Source of the DNA: Nitriliruptoraceae bacterium
Lineage (GTDB): Bacteria > Actinomycetota > Nitriliruptoria > Nitriliruptorales > Nitriliruptoraceae
Assembly: GCA_020832455.1 (NCBI GenBank)
Contig: JAFIEQ010000015.1
Coordinates: forward strand, 1-46,266
Direction: 5' to 3'
Length of the DNA: 46,266 nucleotides
The notes under the pieces are model-generated. The model did no database searches and was not told the origin of the DNA. It saw nothing but the letters and a program-made list of their open reading frames with translations. This document shows positions 1 through 7,603 of the stretch, piece after piece. Both the position numbers and the translations under genes were made by a program. The first letter of the stretch is position 1, and every line of letters starts with the position of its first letter.

Positions 1-758
1 GGGTGGCGGGGGGGTTGGCCCCCGGCCCCGCCCGGTTGGGGCCGCGCGGGGGGGGCCAGCACCCCCCCCCCACGCGCGGCGTTGCGCGCGTAGGTGGATC
101 GTCCCTCCGGGTCGAGCTCGGTCAGGGTCACCTCGATGATCCGGACGAGCTCGCTCGCGGTGCGCACGGAGGTCCACACGTGGGGGTTGGGACCGAGCTC
201 GTCGTCCGCTCCCCCGTGCGAGTGCCCGTGGTCGTCGTCGTGCGCGTGTCCGTGGTCGTCGTCGTGCGCGTGTCCGTGGTCGTGGCCGTCGCCGTGGCTG
301 TGGTCGAAGACGAGGTCGTCGTCCGCGAGCGCCTCGCCCAGCAGGATCATCGGCGCGCCGTCGGGGAGTTGCTCCTCCGCCAGACGCAGCGCACCGTCGT
401 TGAGCGCCAGACCGACCCCCAGGTAGGCATCCACCTCGGTCAAGGTGACCACGTCCTGCGGGCGGGGTTCGTAGGTGTGCGCGTCCGCCCCGGGCGGGAC
501 CATCGTGGAGATCTCGACACGATCGCCGCCGACCATGCCGATCAGATCGGCGACGGGCGCCACCGTGGTGCCCACGCGCAGCGCCGGGGCCCCTGGCTGC
601 GGGTCGGCGACCGGCTGCTCGAGGTCCTCGTCCGCGCGCTCGGGTGCGGCGTCGACCGGATCGTCCTGCTGCAGCAGGGAGTCGTCGGCCGCGGTCCCAC
701 AGGCGCTCAGCACGCAGGCGGCCGCAGCAGCGGCGGCGATGAGCAGGCGGTGCGACAC
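1..758 (-). CDS. znuA: Zinc ABC transporter substrate-binding lipoprotein ZnuA-like (partial, C-terminus missing)
   Basis: Cluster A-I extracytoplasmic metal-binding protein that captures Zn(II) (or Mn(II)) and delivers it to the ZnuB channel. The GTG start at 758 opens a short signal sequence ending in a lipobox (LSAC), so it is a membrane-anchored lipoprotein. After a Pro/Glu/Asp linker come the family's first metal ligand in GADAHTYEPRP and a second in NPHVWTS. Between them sits an Asp/His-rich loop (about nt 210-305) with repeated DHGHAHDD, the flexible zinc-scavenging loop typical of ZnuA/AdcA. About 250 codons are present. The 3' part falls in the degraded contig end (1-90), where the reading frame is not trustworthy. 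It is the last gene of the znuC-znuB-znuA operon, about 30 bp after znuB. The His loop favours zinc over manganese. Confidence 0.85.
   Translation of the reverse strand, partial: MSHRLLIAAAAAAACVLSACGTAADDSLLQQDDPVDAAPERADEDLEQPVADPQPGAPALRVGTTVAPVADLIGMVGGDRVEISTMVPPGADAHTYEPRPQDVVTLTEVDAYLGVGLALNDGALRLAEEQLPDGAPMILLGEALADDDLVFDHSHGDGHDHGHAHDDDHGHAHDDDHGHSHGGADDELGPNPHVWTSVRTASELVRIIEVTLTELDPEGRSTYARNAARGGGVLAPPARPQPGGAGGQPPRH
227..274. repeat. 24-bp perfect tandem duplication encoding the ZnuA His loop
   Basis: Two identical 24-bp units (227-250 and 251-274) lie in frame in znuA. Each encodes an eight-residue Asp/His unit (DHGHAHDD in register). This points to recent slippage expansion of the metal-binding loop. 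Confidence 0.85.
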
Positions 759-787
759 GGACGATCCTCGACGGCAGGACCGGGATG

Positions 788-1678
788 TTATCGCGACACG
801 TTCGCAATTGGGTCGACATCGATCGTGCCGGGGCGGGCATCGCGGCGTGCCCGTGCGAGCCCGAGCCGGCCCGCGACGGCGGTCCCGACGAACGCCAGCA
901 CGAACAGGAGGGCCCCGGTGACCACGATGGTCGGACCCGAGGGGACGTCGACGTGGAAGGACAGGTAGAGACCGACGACCGCGGTGAGCACCCCGAGCGC
1001 CGTGGAGAGCGCCAGCATGGCGGCGAAGCCGCGCGTGAGCAGCCGCGCGATGGCCGCCGGCAGCACGACCGCCGCGGCGATCAAGAGCACGCCGAGCACC
1101 CGGACGGATGCGACGACGACCGCCGCGGTCAACAGGCTGAAGAGCAATTCGATGCGGTCGACGCGGATCCCGTGGACGCGGGCGACCTCCGGGTCGAAGG
1201 TGGTGAAGACCAGCGCCTTGTAGCGCACCACCACCAGGACCAGGAAGGCGGCGCCGACCGCTGCGGCCACGGACAGGTCGGTGCGGTTGACGCCCAGGAT
1301 GTTGCCGAACAGCAACGCCTCGAGGTTGACCCGGGTGGGCACCAGCGCGAGCGTCCCGACCCCGATCGCGAAGATCGTCGTGGTGACCACCCCGATTGCC
1401 GCGTCCGCGTGCAGACCACGTCGCCTGGTGACGCGATCGATCAGCACGGCCGCCAGCGCCGTCGCCGCGATCGCGCCGACGTACAGGTCGACCCCCATCG
1501 CCACCCCGACCGCGACCCCACCGAGCACCGCGTGGGCGAGCCCGTGCCCGATGTAGCTCATCCGACGCAGGACCACGAAGACCGACAACGCGCCGGACAT
1601 CGCGCCGATCAGCAGCCCCGCGAGCAGCGCACGGCCGAAGAACGCGTACTCCAGTGGGACGAGCAGCAGCTCGCTCAC
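788..1678 (-). CDS. znuB: Zinc/manganese ABC transporter permease ZnuB-like
   Basis: ABC-3 family inner-membrane permease (about 296 residues) forming the channel for metal import. The protein is almost entirely hydrophobic, with seven to nine predicted membrane helices. It has the family N-terminal helix VPLEYAFFGRALLAGLLIGAM followed by LSVFVVLRRMSYIGHGLAHAV, and the late VLGVLLIAAAVVLPAAIARLL segment. The GTG at 1678 overlaps the znuC stop codon (GTGA), which implies translational coupling and fixes the start. The gene ends about 30 bp before znuA. Metal specificity cannot be read from the permease; the His-rich partner ZnuA suggests zinc. Confidence 0.9.
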   Translation of the reverse strand: MSELLLVPLEYAFFGRALLAGLLIGAMSGALSVFVVLRRMSYIGHGLAHAVLGGVAVGVAMGVDLYVGAIAATALAAVLIDRVTRRRGLHADAAIGVVTTTIFAIGVGTLALVPTRVNLEALLFGNILGVNRTDLSVAAAVGAAFLVLVVVRYKALVFTTFDPEVARVHGIRVDRIELLFSLLTAAVVVASVRVLGVLLIAAAVVLPAAIARLLTRGFAAMLALSTALGVLTAVVGLYLSFHVDVPSGPTIVVTGALLFVLAFVGTAVAGRLGLARARRDARPGTIDVDPIANVSR

Positions 1679-2508
1679 GACGCCCGCCGCCTCTCGGGGA
1701 ACACCAGCGCGGGCGCCGGGGGTCCGAGCGGTGCGTCGTCCACGACCACGACCCGGCCGCGGTCGTGGATCACCCGCATCGGTGCCCCGTACGTCGCCTG
1801 CAGCACCTGCGGCGTCAGGACCTGCGCGGGCGGCCCATCCGCGGTGATGCGCCCGTTGAGGCACACGGTGCGGGGCAGGTGCGCCGCGACCATGTTCAGA
1901 TCGTGGGTCGTGAGCACCACCGTCAGACCGCGCTGGTGCAGCGCAGAGACCGTCGCCAGCACGTCCCGCCGGGTCGCGAGATCGACCCCCGAGGTGGGCT
2001 CGTCGAGCAACAGCAGTCGTGCGTCGCGGACCAGGGCCCGGGCGAGGAAGGTGCGCTGCAGTTGGCCGCCGGACAGGGCCCGCAGGCTCCGCGACGAGAG
2101 CTCGGCGAGCCCGAGCTCGTCGAGCACCTCGAGGGCACGACGACGCTCGGCCCGGGTGAACCAGGGCCGCGAACGACCCCGCTCGCTCTCGCCGAGCAGT
2201 ACGACCTGCAGCACGGTCAGGGGGAAGTCGAGATCCACACTGCCGAGCTGCGGGACGTACCCGACCCGCGCCGGGACCCGGCGCTCGACCGCGCGGCCGA
2301 ACACCTCGACGGTGCCCGCGTGGCGGTCGGCGCGGGCGAGGATGGCCCGGAGCACGGTCGTCTTGCCCGAGCCCGAGGGCCCCACCAGCCCGACGAGCTC
2401 CCCGCGGTCGACCTGCAGGTCGAGCCCGTGCAGGATCCGGGCGCCGCCGTAGCCCGCAGCGAGCCCGCGCAGGGCGAGTGCGGGCGCGGTGAGCTCGGGG
2501 GTGTCCAT
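1675..2508 (-). CDS. znuC: Zinc/manganese ABC transporter ATP-binding protein ZnuC-like
   Basis: Cytoplasmic ATPase (277 residues) that powers metal uptake. Visible motifs are Walker A GPSGSGKTT (Lys49), the Q-loop in GYVPQLGSVDLDFPLTV (a string characteristic of Mn/Zn ABC-3 ATPases), signature LSGGQLQR, Walker B RLLLLDEPTSGVD and the H-loop His in LTTHDL. It is the first gene of the operon, so the promoter and operator at about 2561-2579 should control import. The ATG at 2508 is preceded by a GAGG Shine-Dalgarno-like sequence. The last bases overlap the znuB start. Confidence 0.92.
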   Translation of the reverse strand: MDTPELTAPALALRGLAAGYGGARILHGLDLQVDRGELVGLVGPSGSGKTTVLRAILARADRHAGTVEVFGRAVERRVPARVGYVPQLGSVDLDFPLTVLQVVLLGESERGRSRPWFTRAERRRALEVLDELGLAELSSRSLRALSGGQLQRTFLARALVRDARLLLLDEPTSGVDLATRRDVLATVSALHQRGLTVVLTTHDLNMVAAHLPRTVCLNGRITADGPPAQVLTPQVLQATYGAPMRVIHDRGRVVVVDDAPLGPPAPALVFPERRRAS

Positions 2509-2560
2509 GGGGGGCCTCGTCGGTCGGCGGGCCAGCGTGGCCAGCCGACACCGTGTTGTC

Positions 2561-2579
2561 GCGAACCGTTCGCATCATA
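2561..2579 (-). promoter_or_regulatory. znu operon -10 element with adjacent perfect palindrome (candidate metalloregulator operator)
   Basis: On the minus strand a TATGAT -10 hexamer (2579-2574) is followed at once by GCGAAC-G-GTTCGC (2573-2561), a perfect 6-bp inverted repeat with a 1-nt centre. It covers the expected transcription start of znuC. The position suits a Fur/Zur-family repressor, but the sequence does not match a Zur box I know well. Confidence 0.5.
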
Positions 2580-2679
2580 CGTCCGCGCGGCGCGACGCGC
2601 GGTGCACCGACGACCGCGGCGGACGGACACCCACCTACGGTGCGCCACGATGCCGGCCCCGCCCCGACGAGGAACCGCC

Positions 2680-3753
2680 ATGCCGAGCGCCCCGATCCCG
2701 ACGGCTCCGAGCGAGCCGGGCCCGGTCCCGGTCGTCGTCGACGATCGCCACCACGCGCACGACCCGGCCTACGAGCTCAACGGCGGCCGGGTCCTCGAGC
2801 CCCGACGGGAGGTCGCGGCGCGGGCCACCCGGATCCGCGAGGCACTCGTGGCTGCCGGGCACCCGGTCCTCGAGGCCGACGCACACGACCTCGCCCCCAT
2901 CGAGGCCGTCCACGACCCGGGGCTCATCGCCTTCCTGCGCGAGGGCTACGACGCGTGGCGGGCCGCCGGCGGCGGCGAGGTGATGATCCCGGACACCTTC
3001 CGCTCGCCGGTCTGGGCACGAGGTGGCCGGGCGAGCGCCTCCCCGCTCGCTGCGCCCGGCTGGTGGGTGTTCGACACCTGCACCCCGCTGGTGGCCGGCT
3101 CCTACCTCGCCGCTCGCGCGGCCGTGGACATCGCGATGACCGGGGTCGCGGCGCTGCGGGCGGGGCACGACGTCGTCTACGGGCTGACACGCCCGCCCGG
3201 ACACCACGCCGGGTCCGACTACCTCGGCGGCTTCTGCCTGTTCAACCACGCCGCCATCGCCGCCCGCGCGCTGGCCGCGGACGGTCCGGTCGCGATCCTC
3301 GACCTCGACGTGCACCACGGCAACGGCACGCAGGACGTCTTCTGGCGCGATCCGCAGGTGCACTACGTCTCCGTGCACGCCGATCCCGACCACCTGTTCC
3401 CGTTCTTCTCCGGTACCACCGACGAGGTCGGCGAGGGACCTGGTCGCGGGGCCAACCGCAACCTGCCGCTGCCGCACGGGACCGACGACGAGGGCTGGCT
3501 CGCGGCGGTGGACGAGGCGATCGCCGAGGTCGACGCGCGCGGGGCGAGCGCCGTCGTCGTGTCGCTGGGGTTCGACGCCGCCGCCGCCGATCCGATCGGC
3601 TCGCTCGGGGTCAGTGCCGCGGGCTTCGCCGCGGCCGGACGTCGCCTCGCCCAGCTCGAGCGTCCGACCCTGCTGCTGCAGGAGGGCGGCTACGCCCTGG
3701 AGCACATCGGCGGGCTGGCGTGCGATGTGCTCGCCGGCTGGACCGGTCGCTGA
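2680..3753 (+). CDS. Histone deacetylase / acetylpolyamine amidohydrolase family protein
   Basis: Zn-dependent amidohydrolase of the arginase/deacetylase fold (357 residues) that removes acetyl groups from acetylated amines such as polyamines or protein lysines. The full active site is visible: tandem His in RPPGHHAG (His175-His176), metal ligands in DLDVHHGNGT (Asp210, His212), Asp299 in GFDAAAADP and the transition-state Tyr338 in LQEGGY. The layout resembles class II / acetylpolyamine amidohydrolases more than AcuC. The ATG at 2680 has a well-placed GAGGA ribosome site; an upstream in-frame ATG at 2650 lacks one. It is divergent from znuC with a possible -10 (TACGGT, 2636-2641). Substrate is unknown. 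Confidence 0.88.
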   Translation: MPSAPIPTAPSEPGPVPVVVDDRHHAHDPAYELNGGRVLEPRREVAARATRIREALVAAGHPVLEADAHDLAPIEAVHDPGLIAFLREGYDAWRAAGGGEVMIPDTFRSPVWARGGRASASPLAAPGWWVFDTCTPLVAGSYLAARAAVDIAMTGVAALRAGHDVVYGLTRPPGHHAGSDYLGGFCLFNHAAIAARALAADGPVAILDLDVHHGNGTQDVFWRDPQVHYVSVHADPDHLFPFFSGTTDEVGEGPGRGANRNLPLPHGTDDEGWLAAVDEAIAEVDARGASAVVVSLGFDAAAADPIGSLGVSAAGFAAAGRRLAQLERPTLLLQEGGYALEHIGGLACDVLAGWTGR

Positions 3754-3759
3754 CGACCG
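3744..3759. terminator. Hairpin spanning the stop codon of the deacetylase gene
   Basis: CGGTCG-CTGA-CGACCG is a 6-bp perfect stem whose loop contains the TGA stop codon. It lies between two convergent genes, so it could terminate either transcript. There is no U-tract, as is usual in very GC-rich actinobacteria. Confidence 0.4.
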
Positions 3760-3786
3760 ATCCGCGCGGCCGACCCGCCTGCAGCG

Positions 3787-4650
3787 TCACTCGTCGAGCC
3801 GAGCGGCGCGGACGACGACACCGGGCACGATGCCCGCCGTCTGCAGCGCACCCCCGAGCCGACCGAGCGTGGTGATCAGTTCGTCACCGGCGGCAGCGGC
3901 CGCCGCCCAGGGTGCGGCCGCGAGCTCGTCGGTGCGGCGTTCGATGCGTGCGTGCAGCTCGCGGCCGGCCTCGCTCGGTCCCCCGGCGGCGTCCAGCAGG
4001 CCACGCTCCTGCAGTCGCGCGACGCCCGCATCCCACTCCGCGTCCTGCCAGCCACGCATGGCGCCGAGGATCTGGCGCAGCTTCGGGGAGTCCCCGCGCG
4101 CCAGCAGGTGGACCTGGGTCCCGTCGAGCTCCGCGTCGAGCAGGCAGGCGAGGTGCCCGTCACCGCGGGACTCGCGCATCACCGTGAGCGCCTGCCACAG
4201 CGCCACGTACGGGTCGTCGTGCGTCGGCACGCCCGACCAGGCGGCGGCCAGCGGGCGAGCCAGGATGGGATGCAGCGCGGCGAGCTCCCGGGCGAGCTCC
4301 CCCGCTCGGACGACGTCGTCGAGGTGATCGGCGAGGTGGGTCCGCAGCGTCGTGGCCAGGCCCGAGGCGCTGGCCGTCCAGACCTCGCCCGGCTGGACCC
4401 GCTCCCACGCCGCGGGGACCGCAGCGTGGACGAACGCGGGGGCGAAGCTGTAGAAGGTGGCCAGGACCACCTCCGGCCCGACCGGACCGAGCGGGGCGCT
4501 GCGGCTCGCCACGTAGGACATCCGTGGATCGTCGAGGCCGATCGCCCCGTGGGCCGCGCGCACGTCGGGCGCGAAGTAGTGGAGCGTGTGGATCATCTCC
4601 ATCCGACCCCACGCGAGTCGGGCGGCGGCGACGGCATCGGGGGAAGGCAC
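3787..4650 (-). CDS. SCO6745-family conserved actinobacterial protein
   Basis: About 287 residues. The N-terminal stretch with HTLHYFAPDVRAAHGAIGLDD, the segment GYVASR-like SYVASRSAPLGPVGPEVVLATFYSFAP and the C-terminal helical part with GLLDAAGGPSEAGRELHARIERRTDELAAAPW fit the SCO6745 family of actinobacteria, a helical protein with a winged-helix-like C-terminal part. Its biochemical role is not known. I chose the GTG at 4650, preceded by AGGAG at an acceptable distance. Longer in-frame starts would add an Arg/Pro-rich, non-conserved extension. Confidence 0.65.
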   Translation of the reverse strand: MPSPDAVAAARLAWGRMEMIHTLHYFAPDVRAAHGAIGLDDPRMSYVASRSAPLGPVGPEVVLATFYSFAPAFVHAAVPAAWERVQPGEVWTASASGLATTLRTHLADHLDDVVRAGELARELAALHPILARPLAAAWSGVPTHDDPYVALWQALTVMRESRGDGHLACLLDAELDGTQVHLLARGDSPKLRQILGAMRGWQDAEWDAGVARLQERGLLDAAGGPSEAGRELHARIERRTDELAAAPWAAAAAAGDELITTLGRLGGALQTAGIVPGVVVRAARLDE

Positions 4651-4819
4651 GGGGCATCGGCTCCTGGGGCGGGGACACGCGGTGGGCCGGTCCTGTGCTC
4701 CCGGCCGGCTGGCACACCGTAGGCGGGTGCGCCCGACACGCGGGAGGTCGGTCCGTACCCTGCGGCGCCGACGGTGCCCACGGTCCGCGGGCACGCGACC
4801 TGAGCCTCGGAGGCCGGTG

Positions 4820-5569
4820 GTGGAGCGTCCCCTGACCCGCGAGGAGGCGGCCCGCACCCTGGGTGTCTCCGTCGCAGCGGACGCCACCGCGTGCAAACGT
4901 GCCTACCGACGTCTCGCCAGGGAGCACCACCCGGATCGCGGCGGCGACCCGGGCACGTTCCACGCGCTGCAGGCCGCCTACGAGCGCATGGTCGCGGAGA
5001 CCACCGGGCCGCGACGTCCCACGGTGGCGCGCGGGCGCCCCTCCACCCCGCCGGTGCCCTTCGTCGACACCACCCGCCGCCACGACCTCGACACCGTGGA
5101 CTGGTCCGCGCCCGTCCCCGACGGCAGGCTCGTGCTCGACCGCGACCTGGTGGCCAGGCTGCTGGCCCGAACGGGTCCGACCGTCGCGCCGTTGCGTGCG
5201 ACGAGCCGCGCGCCCGGCTCGCGCTGGAACCGCGCGGCCCACCTCCTCGCGACGGAACTAACGTCCACGCTGCGCGTCACTCCGGTCACCGATGACCGGG
5301 GACGGGCGATGGTCCGCGCGGAGATCGTCGCCGCATCGCGACGGGGGCGTCGGGCGCTGGAGCAGGCCACGATCACCGACGGTTGGGTGCGACGACGACG
5401 ACCGAGCACGACATCACTGAGCGTGACCCTACCACCCTCCGAGGATCGCCGGGCCACGGCCCTGCGCACCGCGGAACACCTCGAGCAACAGCTCGCGCGG
5501 GTCGGTTGGGAGCTCCCAGCGTGGACGTTGGAACGCAGCGGCAACGGATCCTCTGCGACGCCGTCCTGA
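4820..5569 (+). CDS. J-domain (DnaJ-like) protein
   Basis: About 249 residues. Residues 4-55 form a J domain with the Hsp70-stimulating HPD motif (residues 37-39, in AREHHPDRGGD) and flanking helices (CKRAYRRLA; FHALQAAYERM). The rest, starting WSAPVPDGRLVLDRDLVARLL, has none of the zinc-finger or Gly/Phe regions of true DnaJ and is not recognised, so this is a type III J-protein that should recruit DnaK to an unknown client. The GTG at 4820 sits 6 nt after GGAGG. A TACCCT -10 candidate lies at 4756-4761. Confidence 0.75.
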   Translation: MERPLTREEAARTLGVSVAADATACKRAYRRLAREHHPDRGGDPGTFHALQAAYERMVAETTGPRRPTVARGRPSTPPVPFVDTTRRHDLDTVDWSAPVPDGRLVLDRDLVARLLARTGPTVAPLRATSRAPGSRWNRAAHLLATELTSTLRVTPVTDDRGRAMVRAEIVAASRRGRRALEQATITDGWVRRRRPSTTSLSVTLPPSEDRRATALRTAEHLEQQLARVGWELPAWTLERSGNGSSATPS

Positions 5570-5611
5570 GCGGTCTTGGACCGCCGTTCCGCCGCGCGCG
5601 GCAGGCGGTGA

Positions 5612-5676
5612 CCGGACGACCGTCCGGCCACCACCGGCGGTGGCCCATCGGCGGGTGACCGGCCAGCGGGCCGGTC
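5612..5676. terminator. Cluster of three overlapping or adjacent perfect hairpins downstream of the J-domain gene
   Basis: Three perfect stems are packed in 65 bp: a 7-bp CCGGACG/CGTCCGG stem with AC loop (5612-5627), a 7-bp GGCCACC/GGTGGCC stem with ACCGGC loop (5626-5645), and an 8-bp GACCGGCC/GGCCGGTC stem with AGCG loop (5657-5676). The first two share two bases, so they would compete. This is most likely a terminator for the J-domain gene; a structured leader of the next transcript is less likely because the candidate -10 at 5729 lies downstream. Confidence 0.5.
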
Positions 5677-5728
5677 GAGCGGGGGCCGTTCGGGCCGCTG
5701 ATGCCGGTTCAGGGCGACCACGGCTCCG

Positions 5729-5734
5729 TACGCT
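5729..5734 (+). promoter_or_regulatory. Candidate -10 element (TACGCT) of the Asp-rich lipoprotein gene
   Basis: TACGCT at 5729-5734, with a poor TTCAGG at 5708-5713 as a possible -35. It is 96 bp from the start codon at 5825. Similar TAnnnT hexamers precede several other genes in the window. Confidence 0.35.
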
Positions 5735-5824
5735 AAGTGATCTACGACGGGCATCGCAGGATGCCGGTCGAGGTCGTCCGGATCGACCGGGCGTCGACAC
5801 TCCCCGACGATCGAAGGATCCACT

Positions 5825-6028
5825 GTGACGCGTCACCTCCGCACCTCCCTGGCCGCCCTCTCCGTGCTCGCGCTCGCCGCCGTCGGCTGCGAGACCGACA
5901 ACGGCGTCGACAACGGCGTCGACGACGGGATCGAAGACGACCTCGGCGAGGACGACGGCGTCGACGGCGATGCCGACCCCGAGGACGGCATGGACGACGA
6001 CATGGAAGACCTGGACGACGACGCCTGA
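5825..6028 (+). CDS. Small Asp/Glu-rich lipoprotein
   Basis: 67 residues. A 20-residue signal sequence ends in the lipobox LAAVGC, after which the mature protein is almost purely Asp, Glu, Gly and Val in short repeats (NGVDNGVDDGIEDD, then EDDGVDGDADPEDG). It has no Lys and no aromatic residues in its mature part. It should be an extracellular, lipid-anchored polyanion. Calcium or other cation binding is plausible by composition, but no EF-hand loop is clearly formed. The GTG start has GAAGGA 8 nt upstream. It is flanked by hairpins on both sides, so it is probably a single-gene transcript. Confidence 0.7.
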   Translation: MTRHLRTSLAALSVLALAAVGCETDNGVDNGVDDGIEDDLGEDDGVDGDADPEDGMDDDMEDLDDDA

Positions 6029-6040
6029 TCCGATCCGGGA

Positions 6041-6062
6041 TGGCGGGTCCTCGGATCCGCCA
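6041..6062. terminator. Hairpin downstream of the Asp-rich lipoprotein gene
   Basis: TGGCGGGTCC-TC-GGATCCGCCA forms a 10-bp stem with one G-U wobble, 13 bp past the stop codon at 6028. It sits between convergent genes and could serve both. Confidence 0.55.
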
Positions 6063-6094
6063 CCCCGGCGCGACGCGCGCCCCTGCAGGGAGCC

Positions 6095-6117
6095 GACCAG
6101 CACGTGACGTGCCGGTC
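6095..6117. terminator. Hairpin at the 3' end of the protease gene
   Basis: GACC-A-GCACG-TGA-CGTGC-C-GGTC: a 4+5-bp stem with one internal mismatch, overlapping the stop codon of the minus-strand protease gene at 6116. Confidence 0.4.
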
Positions 6118-6832
6118 AGCAGCCCTCGGGGGCGCGCAGTTGTGTGCCGTCGAGCCGTTGCAGGAGCGTGGCGACCGGCACCGCCAGGCCCGTCCCTCGG
6201 GAGGGCTCGGCCGCGAACACCACCCCGACGACCAGCCCATCGGCATCGAGCAACGGTCCCCCGGAGTTGCCCTGCACGATCGGGGCGTCGATCCGGATGA
6301 CGTCGGCGGGCTCACCCAACAGGCTGCCGTCGACGAGTCCGACCACGCGCCCAGCGGAGACGGTGATGGGGCCACCCTGCGGGTAGCCGACCGCGAACAC
6401 GGGCTCGTCGGTCCGGACCGGGTCCGTCCGCAGCTCCGCGGTGGGCAGCTCGACGTCCTCGGCGAGCTGCAGCACGGCGAGGTCCGAGTCGGTCGCGACC
6501 CCGTCGACCTCGGTCGGGACGCTGCGTCCGTCCCAGGTGTTGATGCTGACCTCCACCGGCTGCTCGAGCACGTGGCGGTTGGTCACGACCAGACCGCCGG
6601 GCAGGACGAACCCGGAGCCCAGACCCAACTGGTCGCACCCGAGCGAACGGATCCGGACGGTGACCTCCTGCGCCCGACGCTCCACCGAGGTGGCCGCGAC
6701 GGTGCGGGCCGAGCGATCGAGGTCGACGTCGATGGTCGGGCCCGCGCTCGGGGGGTCCTCCGGCGGCGCGACGCATCCGGCCGCGAACGCGATGGCCGCG
6801 AGCGCGGCGGTGACCGTGCCGCGGACCCTCAT
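6116..6832 (-). CDS. Lipoprotein trypsin-like serine protease (S1/HtrA type, no PDZ)
   Basis: 238 residues. The signal peptide ends in a lipobox (FAAGC, Cys20), so the protease is anchored outside the membrane. The chymotrypsin-fold triad is complete: His87 in VVTNRHVLEQ, Asp117 in TDSDLAVLQL and Ser190 in VQGNSGGPLLDADG. No PDZ domain follows; the protein ends a few residues after the fold in APEGC, and that Cys could pair with Cys66. It resembles the protease part of HtrA/DegP and of mycobacterial MarP-like enzymes. Its ATG overlaps the stop of the upstream coiled-coil membrane protein (ATGA), so the two are translationally coupled and probably work together at the envelope. Confidence 0.85.
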   Translation of the reverse strand: MRVRGTVTAALAAIAFAAGCVAPPEDPPSAGPTIDVDLDRSARTVAATSVERRAQEVTVRIRSLGCDQLGLGSGFVLPGGLVVTNRHVLEQPVEVSINTWDGRSVPTEVDGVATDSDLAVLQLAEDVELPTAELRTDPVRTDEPVFAVGYPQGGPITVSAGRVVGLVDGSLLGEPADVIRIDAPIVQGNSGGPLLDADGLVVGVVFAAEPSRGTGLAVPVATLLQRLDGTQLRAPEGC

Positions 6833-7476
6833 CGCTCCGCCAGGCGGTCGGCTGCGGCACCCGCGGACGCGGCGGCGCTGCGCGCCTCGTTGCAGAACGT
6901 CGTGACCTGCGCCGCCTGGGCGTTGAGCGGCTCCACGTCGACGCTGTCACCGGCTGCCGCGCGGTTGAAGGCCGCGACCGAGGTCGTCTGGAGCTCGAAC
7001 AGCCGGGTGATGCAGGAGTCGAGGGCCTCGGTCGCATCCGCGATCCGGCCGGTCAACTCGACGATCACGTCGCGCTCGACGGACACGGTGGTGGCCGTGT
7101 CCTCGGCGCGCGCCAGCTGGTCGGCGAGCACACGCAGTCGCTCCTCGAGGTCGCCGACGTCAGCCTCGGAGGTGTCGAGCAGCGCGTCGAGGTCGTCGAC
7201 CTGGGCCGCGAGCACGGCACCCGCGTCCGCAGCCTCGTCCCGCTGCTGCTCGTACACCTCGGCGCGCGTCTGCCACTCCGCGGCGACCTGGTACTGGTCG
7301 ACCGCGATCAGCGTCGCCGCGATCGCCGCGATCGCCAGCAGGGCGGCCAGCACGATCCACGGCCAGCGCCGGACCGGTCGAGGTAGCGGAGCTCGGGCCC
7401 GGGAGGCCCACGCGGACCCGCTCGCTCCGGTCCACTCCTGCGGTTCCACCCCGGTGCCGGGACGGGCGTCATCCAT
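6829..7476 (-). CDS. Single-pass membrane protein with periplasmic/extracytoplasmic coiled coil
   Basis: 215 residues, family not recognised. A basic N-terminal segment (RPVRRWPW) is followed by one strong membrane helix (IVLAALLAIAAIAATLIAV). Then comes a long heptad-like stretch rich in Ala, Glu, Asp and Arg (from EWQTRAEVYEQQRDEAADAG to ERLRVLADQLARAEDT), and a C-terminal part with two Cys. The positive-inside rule puts the coiled coil outside. The ATG at 7476 has GAGGG upstream. It overlaps the serine protease gene by 4 nt. A scaffold, regulator or substrate of that protease is a reasonable inference, not something seen directly. Confidence 0.7.
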   Translation of the reverse strand: MDDARPGTGVEPQEWTGASGSAWASRARAPLPRPVRRWPWIVLAALLAIAAIAATLIAVDQYQVAAEWQTRAEVYEQQRDEAADAGAVLAAQVDDLDALLDTSEADVGDLEERLRVLADQLARAEDTATTVSVERDVIVELTGRIADATEALDSCITRLFELQTTSVAAFNRAAAGDSVDVEPLNAQAAQVTTFCNEARSAAASAGAAADRLAER

Positions 7477-7603
7477 GCCGTCCAGCCCTCGCACGGTCGT
7501 CGTGATCGCCGCCCGATCGGGCGGCCCGTGCGATGGTGCCACCCCTCGGCCCGTCGGGCGAACAGCCGTGGAGCGGCGTGCGCCGTCACCACATCGCCGC
7601 AGG

